This document shows, in pieces, positions 46,938-58,500 of a stretch of 64,000 nt of DNA. The DNA is from Sequoia sempervirens (Eukaryota; Streptophyta; Pinopsida; Cupressales; Cupressaceae): contig VDFB02000003.1 in NCBI GenBank assembly GCA_007258455.2, forward strand, positions 36,831,733 through 36,895,732. Reading direction: 5' to 3'. A program made the position numbers and the translations under genes. The notes under the pieces were generated by a model. It was given only the letters and a program-made list of their open reading frames with translations, was not told the origin of the DNA and did no database searches. Position 1 is the first letter of the stretch. Each line of letters starts with the position of its first letter.

Positions 46938-48950
46938 GACAATTTTATTCTAACGATCTCTCTTGCAAACAAATATTAGACCTTAAAATAACGAAAGCCC
47001 ATCTAGCCCCCTACTTTCTTGACCCCGCTACTCAACAACCCATTCCACCCAACAAATCTAGAATATCCATGAGGTGGTGCATACATCCGCAGATGAGTGC
47101 ACATTTTTGGGATTGATGGTATATGGTTTTTGATAGTCCCCCACATGCTATTGGGAGTGCCCATTGTATTTTTTCAGAAAACTAAATGTAGAGTTTGTTT
47201 TGGGGAAAAATCCTAATTATTTTGATTTTAGATCATTTCAAGGTGTTGGTGGTGGCATGCCACAACAGATTTTAGTGGCAAGGGTTGATCCCCAATGCCC
47301 TGTGCATGCACACCCCCTTGTTGTTTCTCCTGGTCCTCCCATTCTCACACCTGTACATCATTGAGCTCTGGTCTCAACATTAGGTTCCCTTAGTACACTC
47401 ACATGAGACTTTGATCAGCATGCTTCTGTGATAGCGGATGGGGAGCATAGAGACAATGATGATGGAAGATTTTTTTATGGAGTTGGTCTAAGTAGTACTC
47501 CAGGAGTGTCAAGGCACGTCCCCCATAGATGTACTAGTTTTCATCAAGTATGCTATGGACTTGATTAGGCCACACCTAGTTCAGGTGGACGGGGAGATTC
47601 TGGTGGTTCATCTGGTCGCATCAGTTCATTTGTAGAGTTTCTTACAGCATACCATCACCCTGAGGACACTGTGACATAGTTATAAATATGCATTTATGTA
47701 CATTCATTTTATAAGAATTTTGATGGATGTATCTATCAAAGAAAATTTTGCAATACATTTTAACAATCAAATTGTTTGGTGTACAAATGACACTAACGAT
47801 GGGGAAATCATTTGTTCCAGGAGTACATACATTGACACTGGTCATACTCAGCAACCCTTATGGGGTATTTTGATTTCAATTTTTAAAATTATATATGAAA
47901 TCATAAATTTAACTTAAGTTTTAAATTTATAATTGAATCACATATATGTTTGAAATATTTATGTTGGTTTAGGCGATTCAATTGGCATCCACACCAATTC
48001 CTCTTGAGGGATTTTCAACCACTCCTCCATTATCGGGCATCATAGATCAGGGGCAGGTACATTCATATTGTAAATTTGTTTAAAGTTTACATTAGTATAG
48101 TTACAATTTTATGAATTTTGGATTCACTAGATATATGAAATACATGCATGTACACTTGTCAACATTATAAGCATCAAATGTCTATGTACATGTATGTCTA
48201 GGTTGATACCACAATAAGAAATGGCATTAGGCAAACATTTGATGTTGCAGCTACCCGTGAGGCCACTGATTTTCAGGTTGTTTACAAAAATTTCTACACA
48301 AAATGTGCAAACTTGAATATATATATATATATATATTAACCTAATTCAATTGTACATGCTTTAATTTTGCCCTGACCTAGACATGCAAAGCAGGCTCTAG
48401 ATAAAATGGTAATTTAAATTGTTTATTATGTTTAAAGTCAATTATAAATTACATATTTTGAATATAACTTAAATTTTAAATTTTAAATTGAATATATATA
48501 TATATATACATAATATGAGATTTGTTACATATTCTTTTTCTTTTATAGCATGAGACACATCTTGTATTTGAGCATATACAGACAAGTCCTGGAGAAGAGC
48601 CTAGTGCACAACCTCGTAATACGATACAATTAAAATATGATAAATTATAAATTAAATTGAATTAAAAAAAATGTAGAGTTGTACATCTAATTTCAAATTT
48701 CTATGTCTTGTTTATGTAGATTGATTTAGAGAATTTATAGGTTGCTTCAGGTGCACCAGAGCATCCAGACACATATATGATGGTAATTTAATTTTATGAT
48801 GGATTATAAATTAAATTGTCATTAAATCATTTTTCATTGTCTTACATCTGATTTCATCTTTCTCTTGTATAGAGTGTTTTAGGTCATCCACATAGTCTGC
48901 ATGGTGTGAAGAAGTCTCTTGATTATAGAGACAGTACATGACCTAGAAAC
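46938..48950 (+). other. Exon-like pieces downstream of the proline-rich ORFs
   Basis: Short, relatively G+C-rich open segments are separated by A+T-rich, (TA)n-containing stretches with plausible splice signals: about 47220-47640 (Gly/Ser/Pro-rich), 47973-48056 ending at CAG|GTACATT, 48200-48277 ending at CAG|GTTGTT, 48549-48620, 48745-48781 and 48870-48940. Stops lie inside the first. They may be the remains of one multi-exon gene on the plus strand. No domain is recognised. Confidence 0.3.
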
Positions 48951-49664
48951 ATGTGATTTTATGTGTTATATTTGTTTATTTCATGGACTATATTTCTGGT
49001 TTCTCATGTACTCTGAACATGGACTTTATATTTCATGGCTCAAGTACACTTAGTTGGACTTTAGTTCACGGGTTGTACTTTGGACTTTATTTCATGCGCT
49101 TAATATATTGGTTTCATGCACTTAATATGTTACATAAATTATGGAATTTATGGATATGTCCAGGATCATGATGGGCCAAAAAGTGGCGATATGATGGGTA
49201 TTTGTAGGGTATGTGGCTGGCGACTTTTTTTTACCCAAAATTAATGAAATAAAAAGGGTTTTAAAGGAGATTCTTAGCTTTGCACCAATATAAATTATGC
49301 TTTACTTTGAATTTAATAATTATTATTAATTTTCTATTTGAATTATGACTAAAGTACTAATTGATAGTCGATTGAAAAACATCTATAGCTTCAAATGGCG
49401 CCACATTTTGAATCGAATATGCATCACATCCCTATACTTCAGATACTATAGGATTAAAAAAAAGAAATGAATTTCATGAAGTTTTGACCAAGTTAAGGTG
49501 GTTAACGTATCGAGTTTTTATATTTTTTAAAAGTTGTAATAAAAAAATCATAATTAATTATTTACTTGGAAAAAATTACAAAAAATATGCATCACATCTG
49601 ACATGAGTCCTCTACTTATATATAAAATCTTATAAAATAATATTATCATTTTATTATGGTTAGG

Positions 49665-49930
49665 TGGTTTGCATACACCACTTCTTTATTTTTTCCCTAA
49701 AATTTAAGTACTACTATGCATTGAAATTTCAAATTTTCACAAAATAGATTTTTTTAAATAAACCTAGTAGTTTAGAAACTACATTCAATTTTCTACAAAT
49801 TCTATTCTTACATATTTTTGAAATAATATAGATAACTTATTCAAATTTTTACGCCAACTTGCCTAACTCTGATTTTTCTGAATTTTTTGCCACTTAAGGG
49901 CCTGTTTTTTCCATGATGATCCTGCACATA
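49665..49930. repeat. Dispersed repeat, second copy
   Basis: This stretch is similar along its length to 640-925 and lies in the same orientation, with shared phrases such as TTCAATTTTCTACAAATT and CACTTAAGGGCCT/CACATAAGGGCCT. It carries no gene. Confidence 0.6.
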
Positions 49931-50282
49931 CCCTTATTATTGTTTGAAATTTTAATTTACACATGTACATTTATGCATTTTATGTTCATAGTCAAGACAT
50001 TAATATAGGACATTCATGTGAAATTTAGTGATCTCATACATGATATGCATGATATGTACATTCAATAAATAGTGATAATTACTCAATGAACTTATTCAAT
50101 TCACGTCAATCAATAATCAGTCAATAAATCATAATTTACAAACAAAAGCAATCTATTTATATACCAAAAGGATAAAATTTTAAGAAATAAACAATACCAT
50201 AGAAGATTAGAGAATAAAAGCATTAATAAATTCTATAAATAATAACATCTAACACTAATTTATAAGTTGTCAAAACAAATAA

Positions 50283-50703
50283 TGGTGTCTTAAGGGGATG
50301 TCTTAAGGGGTCATAATAGAACATGTCTTAAGGGGATGTCTTAAGGGGTCTTAAGGGGATGTCTAAAGGGGTCATAATAGAACATCTTAAGGGGTTATTA
50401 AAGGGGATGTCTTAAGGGGTCTTAAGGGGATGTCTAAAGGGGTCATAATAGAACGTCTTAATGGGATGTCTTAAGGGGTCTTAAGGGGATGTCTAAAGGG
50501 GTCATAATAGAACATCTTAAGGGGACGTAAGGGGTCTTAAGGGGATGTCTAAAGGGGCCATAATAGAATGTCTTAAGGGGATGTCTTAAGGGGTCATAAA
50601 TAAAAATTCTAAAGGGATGTCTTAAGGGGTCTTAGGGGACGTCTTAAGGGGTCATAATAGAATTTCTTAAGGGGATGTATTAAGGGGTCATAATACGTCT
50701 TAA
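50283..50703. repeat. TTAAGGGG minisatellite
   Basis: The array is built from CTTAAGGGGATGTCTTAAGGGGTC and the variant ATGTCTAAAGGGGTCATAATAGAACATC, repeated about ten times with higher-order alternation over about 420 bases. There is no spacer pattern of CRISPR type. It lies between the convergent genes of region 3. Single copies of TTAAGGGG also lie at 44.4-45.4 kb and 51.77-51.86 kb. Confidence 0.9.
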
Positions 50704-51462
50704 GGATATAATTGATTTAACAATAATGTATGCATGATATTTAGTGATTATACAATTAGAAATAAAGTTTCAAAGTAGGAAAACATGCACATTTAACAAA
50801 CAAAATATATAGAATATTGATTTGATACATAGAAGTACATAGAGTATGTTTAATTATGTAAGTATGTATGTACATATATGTCATCTCAAAACAATGTCTT
50901 TAAAATTTGGATATGCCATCTCAAGAACATCTCAAACTGGGTCCTATAATGTAGTAGGTCTTCACACCATCTGATATCAAAAAGGTAGAAGCAATATCAA
51001 TGAAATCATCAAAACATACATATTTTAATTTATATGAAACTATCTATATGTATAGAACTCAAGTACCTACATTTAAAAGTATTCCACACATGTTTGTAGG
51101 TTGAATCCAAGCATCCTCTCCTCTTTTTTTTTAAGTATGAGATCAATGCAATGATGGCTTAAGGATACAAAAAATGACAATAAATCAATTTTAACAATTA
51201 ATGTACAAGCAATATCAATATGTAATCAAAACATGTATTTAAACATAATTTAACTAATAATTACTTATTTTTACCAAGTATTCCATGTTGTCTAGGTTGA
51301 ATCTGCATGGACTAGATCCTTTTTGTGATTATGCCTTAAGGATGTATAAAAGGACAATTTAAATCAATTTCAACTAATAACACACTTGACCAATGTCAAA
51401 ACATGTATTTAATGTATTTAAAAGGACAAAATAAAACTAAAACTATATTTACCTATATTTAC

Positions 51463-54400
51463 TTATTCCATTGTACCATCTACATCCTCTCTTTTTTGCA
51501 ATGCATCTATGATTGCCTCATGCTCTTCCAAAGAAATTGACCATAACACTTTTTTTGAAGGTCTTCCACGATACCGCTCTAGTTTTATATTTGTTGCCAC
51601 CACCAAATGTGAATAATGTATAATATTTTTATGTGTTTCATAGTCTTTGAATGTAGGTAGACCATTCTTTCTTGTCAGGTATTTTCATAGCCAAGTGCCA
51701 AAAACCACCACTAATCCTATTGGAAAATATGTTAAAAAACCATCATCAAATAAGTTCTCAAAATTTTCTTAAGGGGATCAAAGACTTGTTCTAAAAAATT
51801 GCTTAAGGGGATCTAAAACTTGTTATCAAAATTTGCTTAAGGGGGTGTCTTAAGGGGATCACCGTACCTGTTGGATAATGAAATCCATCATCATCTTCTC
51901 GAGGTCTTATTAACTTATGTTTAGTTTCCACACAATGAGCCAACCAATATTTTGTTTGCTCTTCATTCCCCTCAGGTGCAATAACAGCATACACATGTCC
52001 TGCCAACAAAACTCGATTTAATAACTTGTGCATATCCATATAAATAATTTAGTATTACAAAATAACTTAATAAAGTGAAATAAAATGAAATAAATTGAAT
52101 TAAAATTACCTTCTTGTACAAGGTCTGAAACACAGTGATAATCTTCAGATGCAAACACTTGATCATTTTCTTCAATAGTTCTTTCATATTGATCATGTGC
52201 TTCTGCAGGTGTCAACGATATTTTCTCCCACTGTTCAACCCATTCTATATTTTCACATGCTTACCAATCTCTTGAGATACAAAACTGGTAAAAGCATGCA
52301 AGCTCCCTTGTCCAAATATTCCATGTGCTTTCTATCGCACTCCTAAATGAATGCCATTTAGTAGATCCACTGATTGTCTCACAATCAACTCCAGGTACAA
52401 TGTTCTCTTCTTCCACCAACCAAAAGAATCGATGAATTGTAGAGTAATCACTCAAACCAAGTGCAAATAATCTTCTATCACACCAATCCACAATCTCACA
52501 TGCATCTTTAAATTTTACTGAATCCTCGAATTTTAGTTTTTCTCTAGCAAGAATTCTTTTGGCACACACACCAGCTCCATCATGTTCTCCTTTACCATGC
52601 CCAGCTTCAAAAAAAACTCCATATATGCTAGACATTAAGTTCCTTGTGAACCCTACTTAACCAATAGAACATTCAAGCATTCTTGAACTACCCCGTACAA
52701 TTATCTAACCATATGAGGTTTTCTTTCATTTGGATTCCTCTTTCTCTTAAATTTCTATAAAATATACTGAAACAGTATTGAACCAAATCTGACGAGTGTA
52801 ATCGATTGTCACTCAAATAAAAATGATACTCCCTCAAAAAATTTCTATCATCCTTAGTGCTATCATCTGCATGTCTATAAACAATATGGACAAACATAGC
52901 TACTTGCACTAAATTATAATATTGAGATTGAATTTCCTCTTGCAGAGCAAGAGTATAATTCTCCGCAAAATAAACCACTAAAAGTATAGTACCAATTGGA
53001 AATGTGTTTCTACATGCGTGAAATTGGCCATCAAGCCATCAAGCATGTTCAGAGTGCATGACATATTTTGGTACAATTTTATTCTTAAATTCACTCATGA
53101 ATGCATGCACACTAACTTTTTTTGTAACTAAATCACAACACTTTCCTATTTTTCCATCTTTTAAAGAATAGTGAACATTCTTAAATCTTTTGACACTACT
53201 AATTGTTGTCCAAAATCATGATCAACACTTTCATGCAAACAAATTCTTAAAAATGAAAGATTTCCATAGTTAATGCATTGTCCAGAAATACAAGAACTTA
53301 AATAAAATAATTTATAATTAGATTTTTCACAAAACAAACCTAAAATAAACTCTCTTATTGCTTCAGGTGGAATATCAATACCACACTCCTATAATCATGT
53401 TAGTATGCAAGGTACAACGTATATATCGAAAAACATCATAAAAATAACGAAATTGAACATGTATTTTACAACTAGATATTCGCTACTTATTAATTTTTAC
53501 ATACCAAGGTTTACATTTTTTAAAAGACCTTTGATTTATTTTAATATTACCAGGTAACACTGAATCGCTGCAAATTTTTCTGTAAAATTCAGTTTGTGTT
53601 GTATTTAATAGGTGTTTTGGGTGAGGATCATGAACTTTGGACCCCACCCTTAATTTTATAACATCTCTAGCATTAGATGAAACCCTAGTATTATCATGCC
53701 AATATTTTTCGATCAAAGATTTAATTTCAACATTCAATTTCATATCAGACCTCAGTAGTCGTCCACTGAAACTCCAACATTGATTGATAGGATCATTTTC
53801 TATACTTTCTCTTCTTTTTTCCACTCTTAGCAATGATTTAGGATGTATTTTTAAAACTTCACTAATATTGTTTACCATTCTTTTATTCAAAGTTTCTTTA
53901 TTAACTATAGCAATTGTTATAGCTCTTCTTGTTGCATTTTTATCTTTAGATCGACTATTTTTCCCAATAGATTGAAAGGCACTAGAAATAGTAGACATAA
54001 CATGTTTTAATGATTGATCTTTTCCTTTTGGTTTAACATAAAAGCCTAACCTTTTCATTACTTTCCTCATTCTTTGCATTCTCATCAATTGCATCATTAG
54101 TTGACATTGAAATGCAATTTTTTTACGATAAAAGAATTTGGTGTATATTCTATTCGCATGTGTTCTTATTTGCCTCCAAGAAATTTGACCACAAAGATTA
54201 TCGAAAACACCACTTCCAATTTTAAAAAAAGTGTTTTCATTAAATTCAACATCACATTCAAGATTGTCATCTTCATTTTCATCTTCATCTTCATTTTCAT
54301 CAACAAAATGGTTTTCACTTTCATTTTCATTTTCATCAAAAATACAGGTTTTGTTTTCATTTTCAAGAAAATGATCATTCTGATTTTTATTTACAACAAA

Positions 54401-54871
54401 AGATTTTTCTTTTTTGTTTTCAAAAAATTCTATAAAAGTTTCATCTCTTCAAATATCATCAATGTCAACATCATTAAGTCTAGCATCTTGTAAAACTTCT
54501 ACATACAAATTTACCATTTCACTAACATGTGGATTTGAAGACGTACTTGGATTTGTGCATATTGAAACATTCTCCATAGCATTCAAAGAGGTATTTGAAG
54601 ACATAGTAGGACTTGTTTGTATAATCATATTATTCTCCAAATTGACTCCTTGCAAATTAGCTTCATCTACAAGCATGGTATCCTCAATGTTTTCATCTTC
54701 AATAGTTGTGGAATTGGATGCTCCACCATCATTCATTGATTCAATTCCCATTCTTCTTTCTCTTTGTCTTTGTCTCTCCTTCTCTCTATTTGCTTCAACT
54801 TCTTGAGGAGTCAATGTCTTCCTTCTCTTATTACGAGTTTTATCTCCCATGATTATAAAATTCTCAAGCAC
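51463..54871 (-). pseudogene. Transposase-like gene of a poorly described DNA-transposon family
   Basis: This is a multi-exon gene on the minus strand. Exon 1 (54871 to about 53495) is one frame of about 460 codons with a single TGA at 54451-54449: a basic N-terminus (RKTLTPQEVEANREKERQR), an acidic Glu/Asn-rich linker, then a domain containing TRVSSNARDV and ending RSFKKCKPWY at a GTATGT donor. Further exons carry CISGQCINYG, the VYFAENYTLALQEE block, the IWLDNCTG block, then EAGHGKGEHDGAG, then HVYAVIAPEG and VATNIKLERYRGRPSK, ending at 51463. I know this set of blocks from unannotated proteins in plants and invertebrates (D-FAENY, D-G-x-x-Q, then E-x-GHGKG) and infer a DDE-type transposase. 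Here the first Asp is Tyr, and the Gln after the second block is a TAG, so it is dead. Sola-like families are one possible home, at low confidence. Confidence 0.6.
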
Positions 54872-55264
54872 AAATGAATGTTAATAGTGAAATTCTTCAA
54901 AATATTCAATCCAAATTGGAAGTTGAATACCTATTAGGACAAAATTCTTCCTCTTGTGTTCCTCAAAACAAGTAGAAAACTAGCACAATTCCACTTTAAA
55001 AATTGTTTTCTTCATCCATCCTTTGAAAAATTCAATCCATATTACAAGTTGAAGACCTTTTGTTCCTCCAAACAAGCACAAAAATAACACAATTCCACTT
55101 CAAAAATGGTGTAGATGATGCTTCGTTTGAAAAAAATAAACTAAAAATCAAGTTCACCACCTGTAAATACAATAGCTCATGAAAAATAGTTTAATTTTAC
55201 TACTCTCGATCGTACATGTGAAGTTGCAGACTTCACAGTATTTTTTGGCAGTAAATTTAAATAA

Positions 55265-55425
55265 AAGAAATGGGATCTCGTTCCTCAATATTCAATGTGG
55301 GGACCATTGGAAGGGAAACAGGATCTCATTTCCTTCCAATGGTTCGAATATTATAAATCAAAGAACGAGATCCTGATTATAAAACAAGATCCCGCTTTTA
55401 ATAAACGAGATCCTGTTTTTTTAAA
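55265..55425. repeat. Array of GAGATCCCG-type motifs, right
   Basis: Five copies of GGGATCTCG / CGAGATCCTG / AAGATCCCG lie within 160 bases, with the same core as the array at 41910-42130. The stretch follows the upstream end of the transposase-like gene, so the two arrays bracket the genes between them. Confidence 0.6.
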
Positions 55426-56981
55426 TTTGAATTTCTATTAGCTTTGTGGTCGGGTTTTTTCCTAGGATTTTGGTTCGGGAAAAGCATTGGAAATATGAAC
55501 CTAGGCCTTCAACCTGGTTTGACCTGCAAGTTGAAGGTCCTAACAATGTTAGAGAAAAATACCAACGTTGGACATATGGCTGATGACTTTTTTTGCAGAA
55601 TTTTTTGACGAAATTAAAACCCATTTTAGATGAGACAATGTAGATTCTAAATATGAAATTTGTTTTACAATTGGATTATTTTTTCTATTTTTCAATTAAT
55701 TTCTAATAAAATTGGTCCATAAACTTTAAATATCAAGGTTTTTTACTATTTTAATAACTTTTGATCAACATAACATTTTGAAAAATGGATTGCATGAGAA
55801 AAAACTTCAGACAATTATTTTCAATTTAAAAAAAAAATCAAAAAATGATAAGTTTAGGTCATCTTATGCATGTCATACATGATGATTTTTCAAAACAACA
55901 AATCTGCCTAATAAAAATTTAACAAAAAAATATATTCAATAAAAAATCACAAAAAAATATCAAGAACAAGCTTCCGTGAGTCACAAATATTTTCCCAAAA
56001 GGATTTAGAAAAATACGACAATCTAAGTCAAAATATGGATGTCGTACACGTGCATGGTATGGTAAAAAAAAAGTGACTTTTAAACAATGGTTTTTAGAAA
56101 CGCCTACTGAAACTCAATTTGTACAATCTGGGTATTGAAATAAATTACATATTTGGAAACTAGACTTCGAGCACTAAATTTTATGACTAGTGAATTTTTT
56201 AAATATTTCATTTCTAAGTGCTTCAAATTTTAAGGTCAAATGTGTCAAATTCTGAAAATCAGGAAAAACACTTCCACTTTTTGGCCAAAAAGTGGACTCA
56301 ACTTCTTGCACACACCCATGCTATACCTCTAAAACTTTCAACTCCAGGTGAGAAACCCAAAACGTTGGAAATGACTAGGATTCTGACAATAATAGAATGA
56401 ATACAAGTTTGGATTATCCTTTGAAGCACATTTGTAAAAGTTGTATACCAATCTATCTCTAGTTTTGTAAAGTGTTGAAAGGTGTTTCTTGAGAGCCTTT
56501 GGACTAAGACACTTATAACAATTGATAGACCTTGGTTTCAGGATTTTGACTATGTGGGAAAACATGAGATCAAACACATATGTGGGGTTCAATTGTCTTT
56601 TATCTGGATTAAATGGATTCTTTTTATCACATGAACACTTTCTTAGCTTTCAAACTGAATGTCTATGTCTCAATTTATTTTCATTCCACAAGGTCCATTA
56701 TGTGAAAATCAAAGAATCAAGGGTGTAGAACTCTCCTAGATTGACTTTAGAGAGAGAAAATTGAGATATGGGCCCAAATATTTAGAAGCCTATAAGGATA
56801 GAATCCCTAGGGACAATCAGCAATATGTGGACTCTTCAAGGATATTTGATCTTTCCATTTAGGGTTTGAAATTTGATGACTTGTTGAATGTTTGTTTCAA
56901 AATTTTAGATCCAAGAAAAGTATTTAACTGACTCACAAATTTCACAACCCTAGGATAGAAAGGACAATATTTTTTGAGTCC
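55426..56981. other. A+T-rich spacer
   Basis: I see no gene. The start (55540-55700) shares with 49190-49330 the phrase ATGGCTGxxGACTTTTTTT followed by an A+T-rich tail, so it may mark an end of the region-3 element. The rest is unassigned up to the LTR at 56982. Confidence 0.35.
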
Positions 56982-57419
56982 TGTTATGCCTTGCATAACC
57001 ACCCCATTTTATTCTGGAACAAAACGGGTCCCCCTTTTTCTTTTGTTTTTTACCTTTGGTTATTTGCTTTGGTCTTAGGGATTCTTTCATTTTCCTCCTG
57101 GGTTTGTCTTATGTTCTGTCAAATTTTGGTTCTCCCTCAGCTTGAGTGGGGTTCCCTTTTGTTAAAATTGAAGGCATGATGAACAATAGTGTATTTTATA
57201 TGCTTTGAGGACTAATGGAGACATTTGTGATTGCAGGATTCAAGCATGTACTTGATGATATTTCTCAGGGAACTCAGTTGGAAAGCATACCTCAATCACA
57301 TTTAGCATAAGACTCCTCAAGAAGAAATTCGTTGGGACCTTCTAGATGTCTTTCTGACTGGCAGTGTGTTATTCATTTGGGATCCACCGGTCATCGTGAC
57401 ATCTTGGTCGCCATGAGGT

Positions 57420-58500
57420 TTTATATGTCTCTCTGCTTGGGAAGAAGTCTCGCCAACCATTGTGCGCGGGGCCAGCATCGGTAAAGGAATTTGGGTTTGG
57501 GGAGAAGTCTTCCCGAAAAAATGGAAGTCTCAACGATAGGGGGTAGCGTCGGCATGAAGTCTCGCCGACCAGGCAAAGTCTTGCCGAAAGGTTTGAGTTC
57601 GGCACAAGGGCGTGGTTCAGGAAAAAGTCTCACCGACAGGGTGGACTCTTGTTGAAATGAAATGACATCAAAGAGAGTGGTTTGTGTTCACTGTAAGGTC
57701 TCACCGACGGGGAGAGGTCTCGGCGAAAAGAGGTGTCATCTCTATGAAGTCTCGACTACCGAGTGACGTCTCGCCGAAATGAAATGGTGGTCCCCGGGTG
57801 AGCCCTCGCCAAAACAAAGTGGCTTCGATGAAAGGTCTCGCCGACCAAGAAAAGTATCCCAGACAGTTGTTCAAAAGGTTTGTCTATGGGGAGAAGGATA
57901 TATTCACCATGAGATTTGGCCGAATGGTAAAGGTCTCACCAAAGGATTCTCCCTTTGGTGTGATGTCTGGCCTACTGCGAAGGGTCTCAGCGAAAGGGCG
58001 TGACTTCAGTGTAATGTCTCGGCGAATGGTAAAGGTCTCTCCGACATAGGATGATATCAGCGTAAGGTCTCACCGATGGTTGTTGGTCTCGGTGAAAAAG
58101 GATGACCTCAGGGAGATGTCCTGCCAACACAGGGGGAGTCTCACCGAAAGGAAGGAGTTGGCTCAAGGGGAATGGAAGCGCTTGACATGATATCTTTCCG
58201 ACTAGTGGTAGTCTCTCCAACATGTTTTCTCCCTTTGGGGTAATGTTTGAAGCTCGCCGTGATGTCTTGTCGATCATGGGGAGTCTTACCAAAATAAGAA
58301 TGAACTCGAGGAGACTCCTGGTCAAATTTTTTGGACTCGCTGTGATGTCTAACCGATGGAGATTGTCTCGGTGACCACTGTAGATATTGATATAACTTGT
58401 GCACCTTGATATAAGGTCTTTTCGACCGCCGTATGCTATGTCGGTGGTTGCTATGAGGAATAATCACATTGAGGAGACACGATTAGTGTCTCACCGACAT
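57420..58500. repeat. Dispersed GTCTCGCCGA motif array
   Basis: More than 20 imperfect copies of (A/G)GTCT(C/T)(G/A)CCGA(C/A) occur at irregular spacing of about 20-60 bases, usually preceded by purines (AAAG or GAAG) and followed by GG or AAAG. The stretch is far richer in CpG than its surroundings. No reading frame accounts for it well. Within an LTR this may be an enhancer or binding-site array. Confidence 0.75.

Noticed and set aside
50283..50703. CRISPR-like array
   Set aside because: The units are adjacent and variable, without unique spacers, and the context is plant nuclear DNA. It is a minisatellite.
54101..54493. Plus-strand open frame rich in Phe and Ile
   Set aside because: It is the antisense shadow of the acidic linker (GAA/AAT codons) of the minus-strand transposase-like gene.
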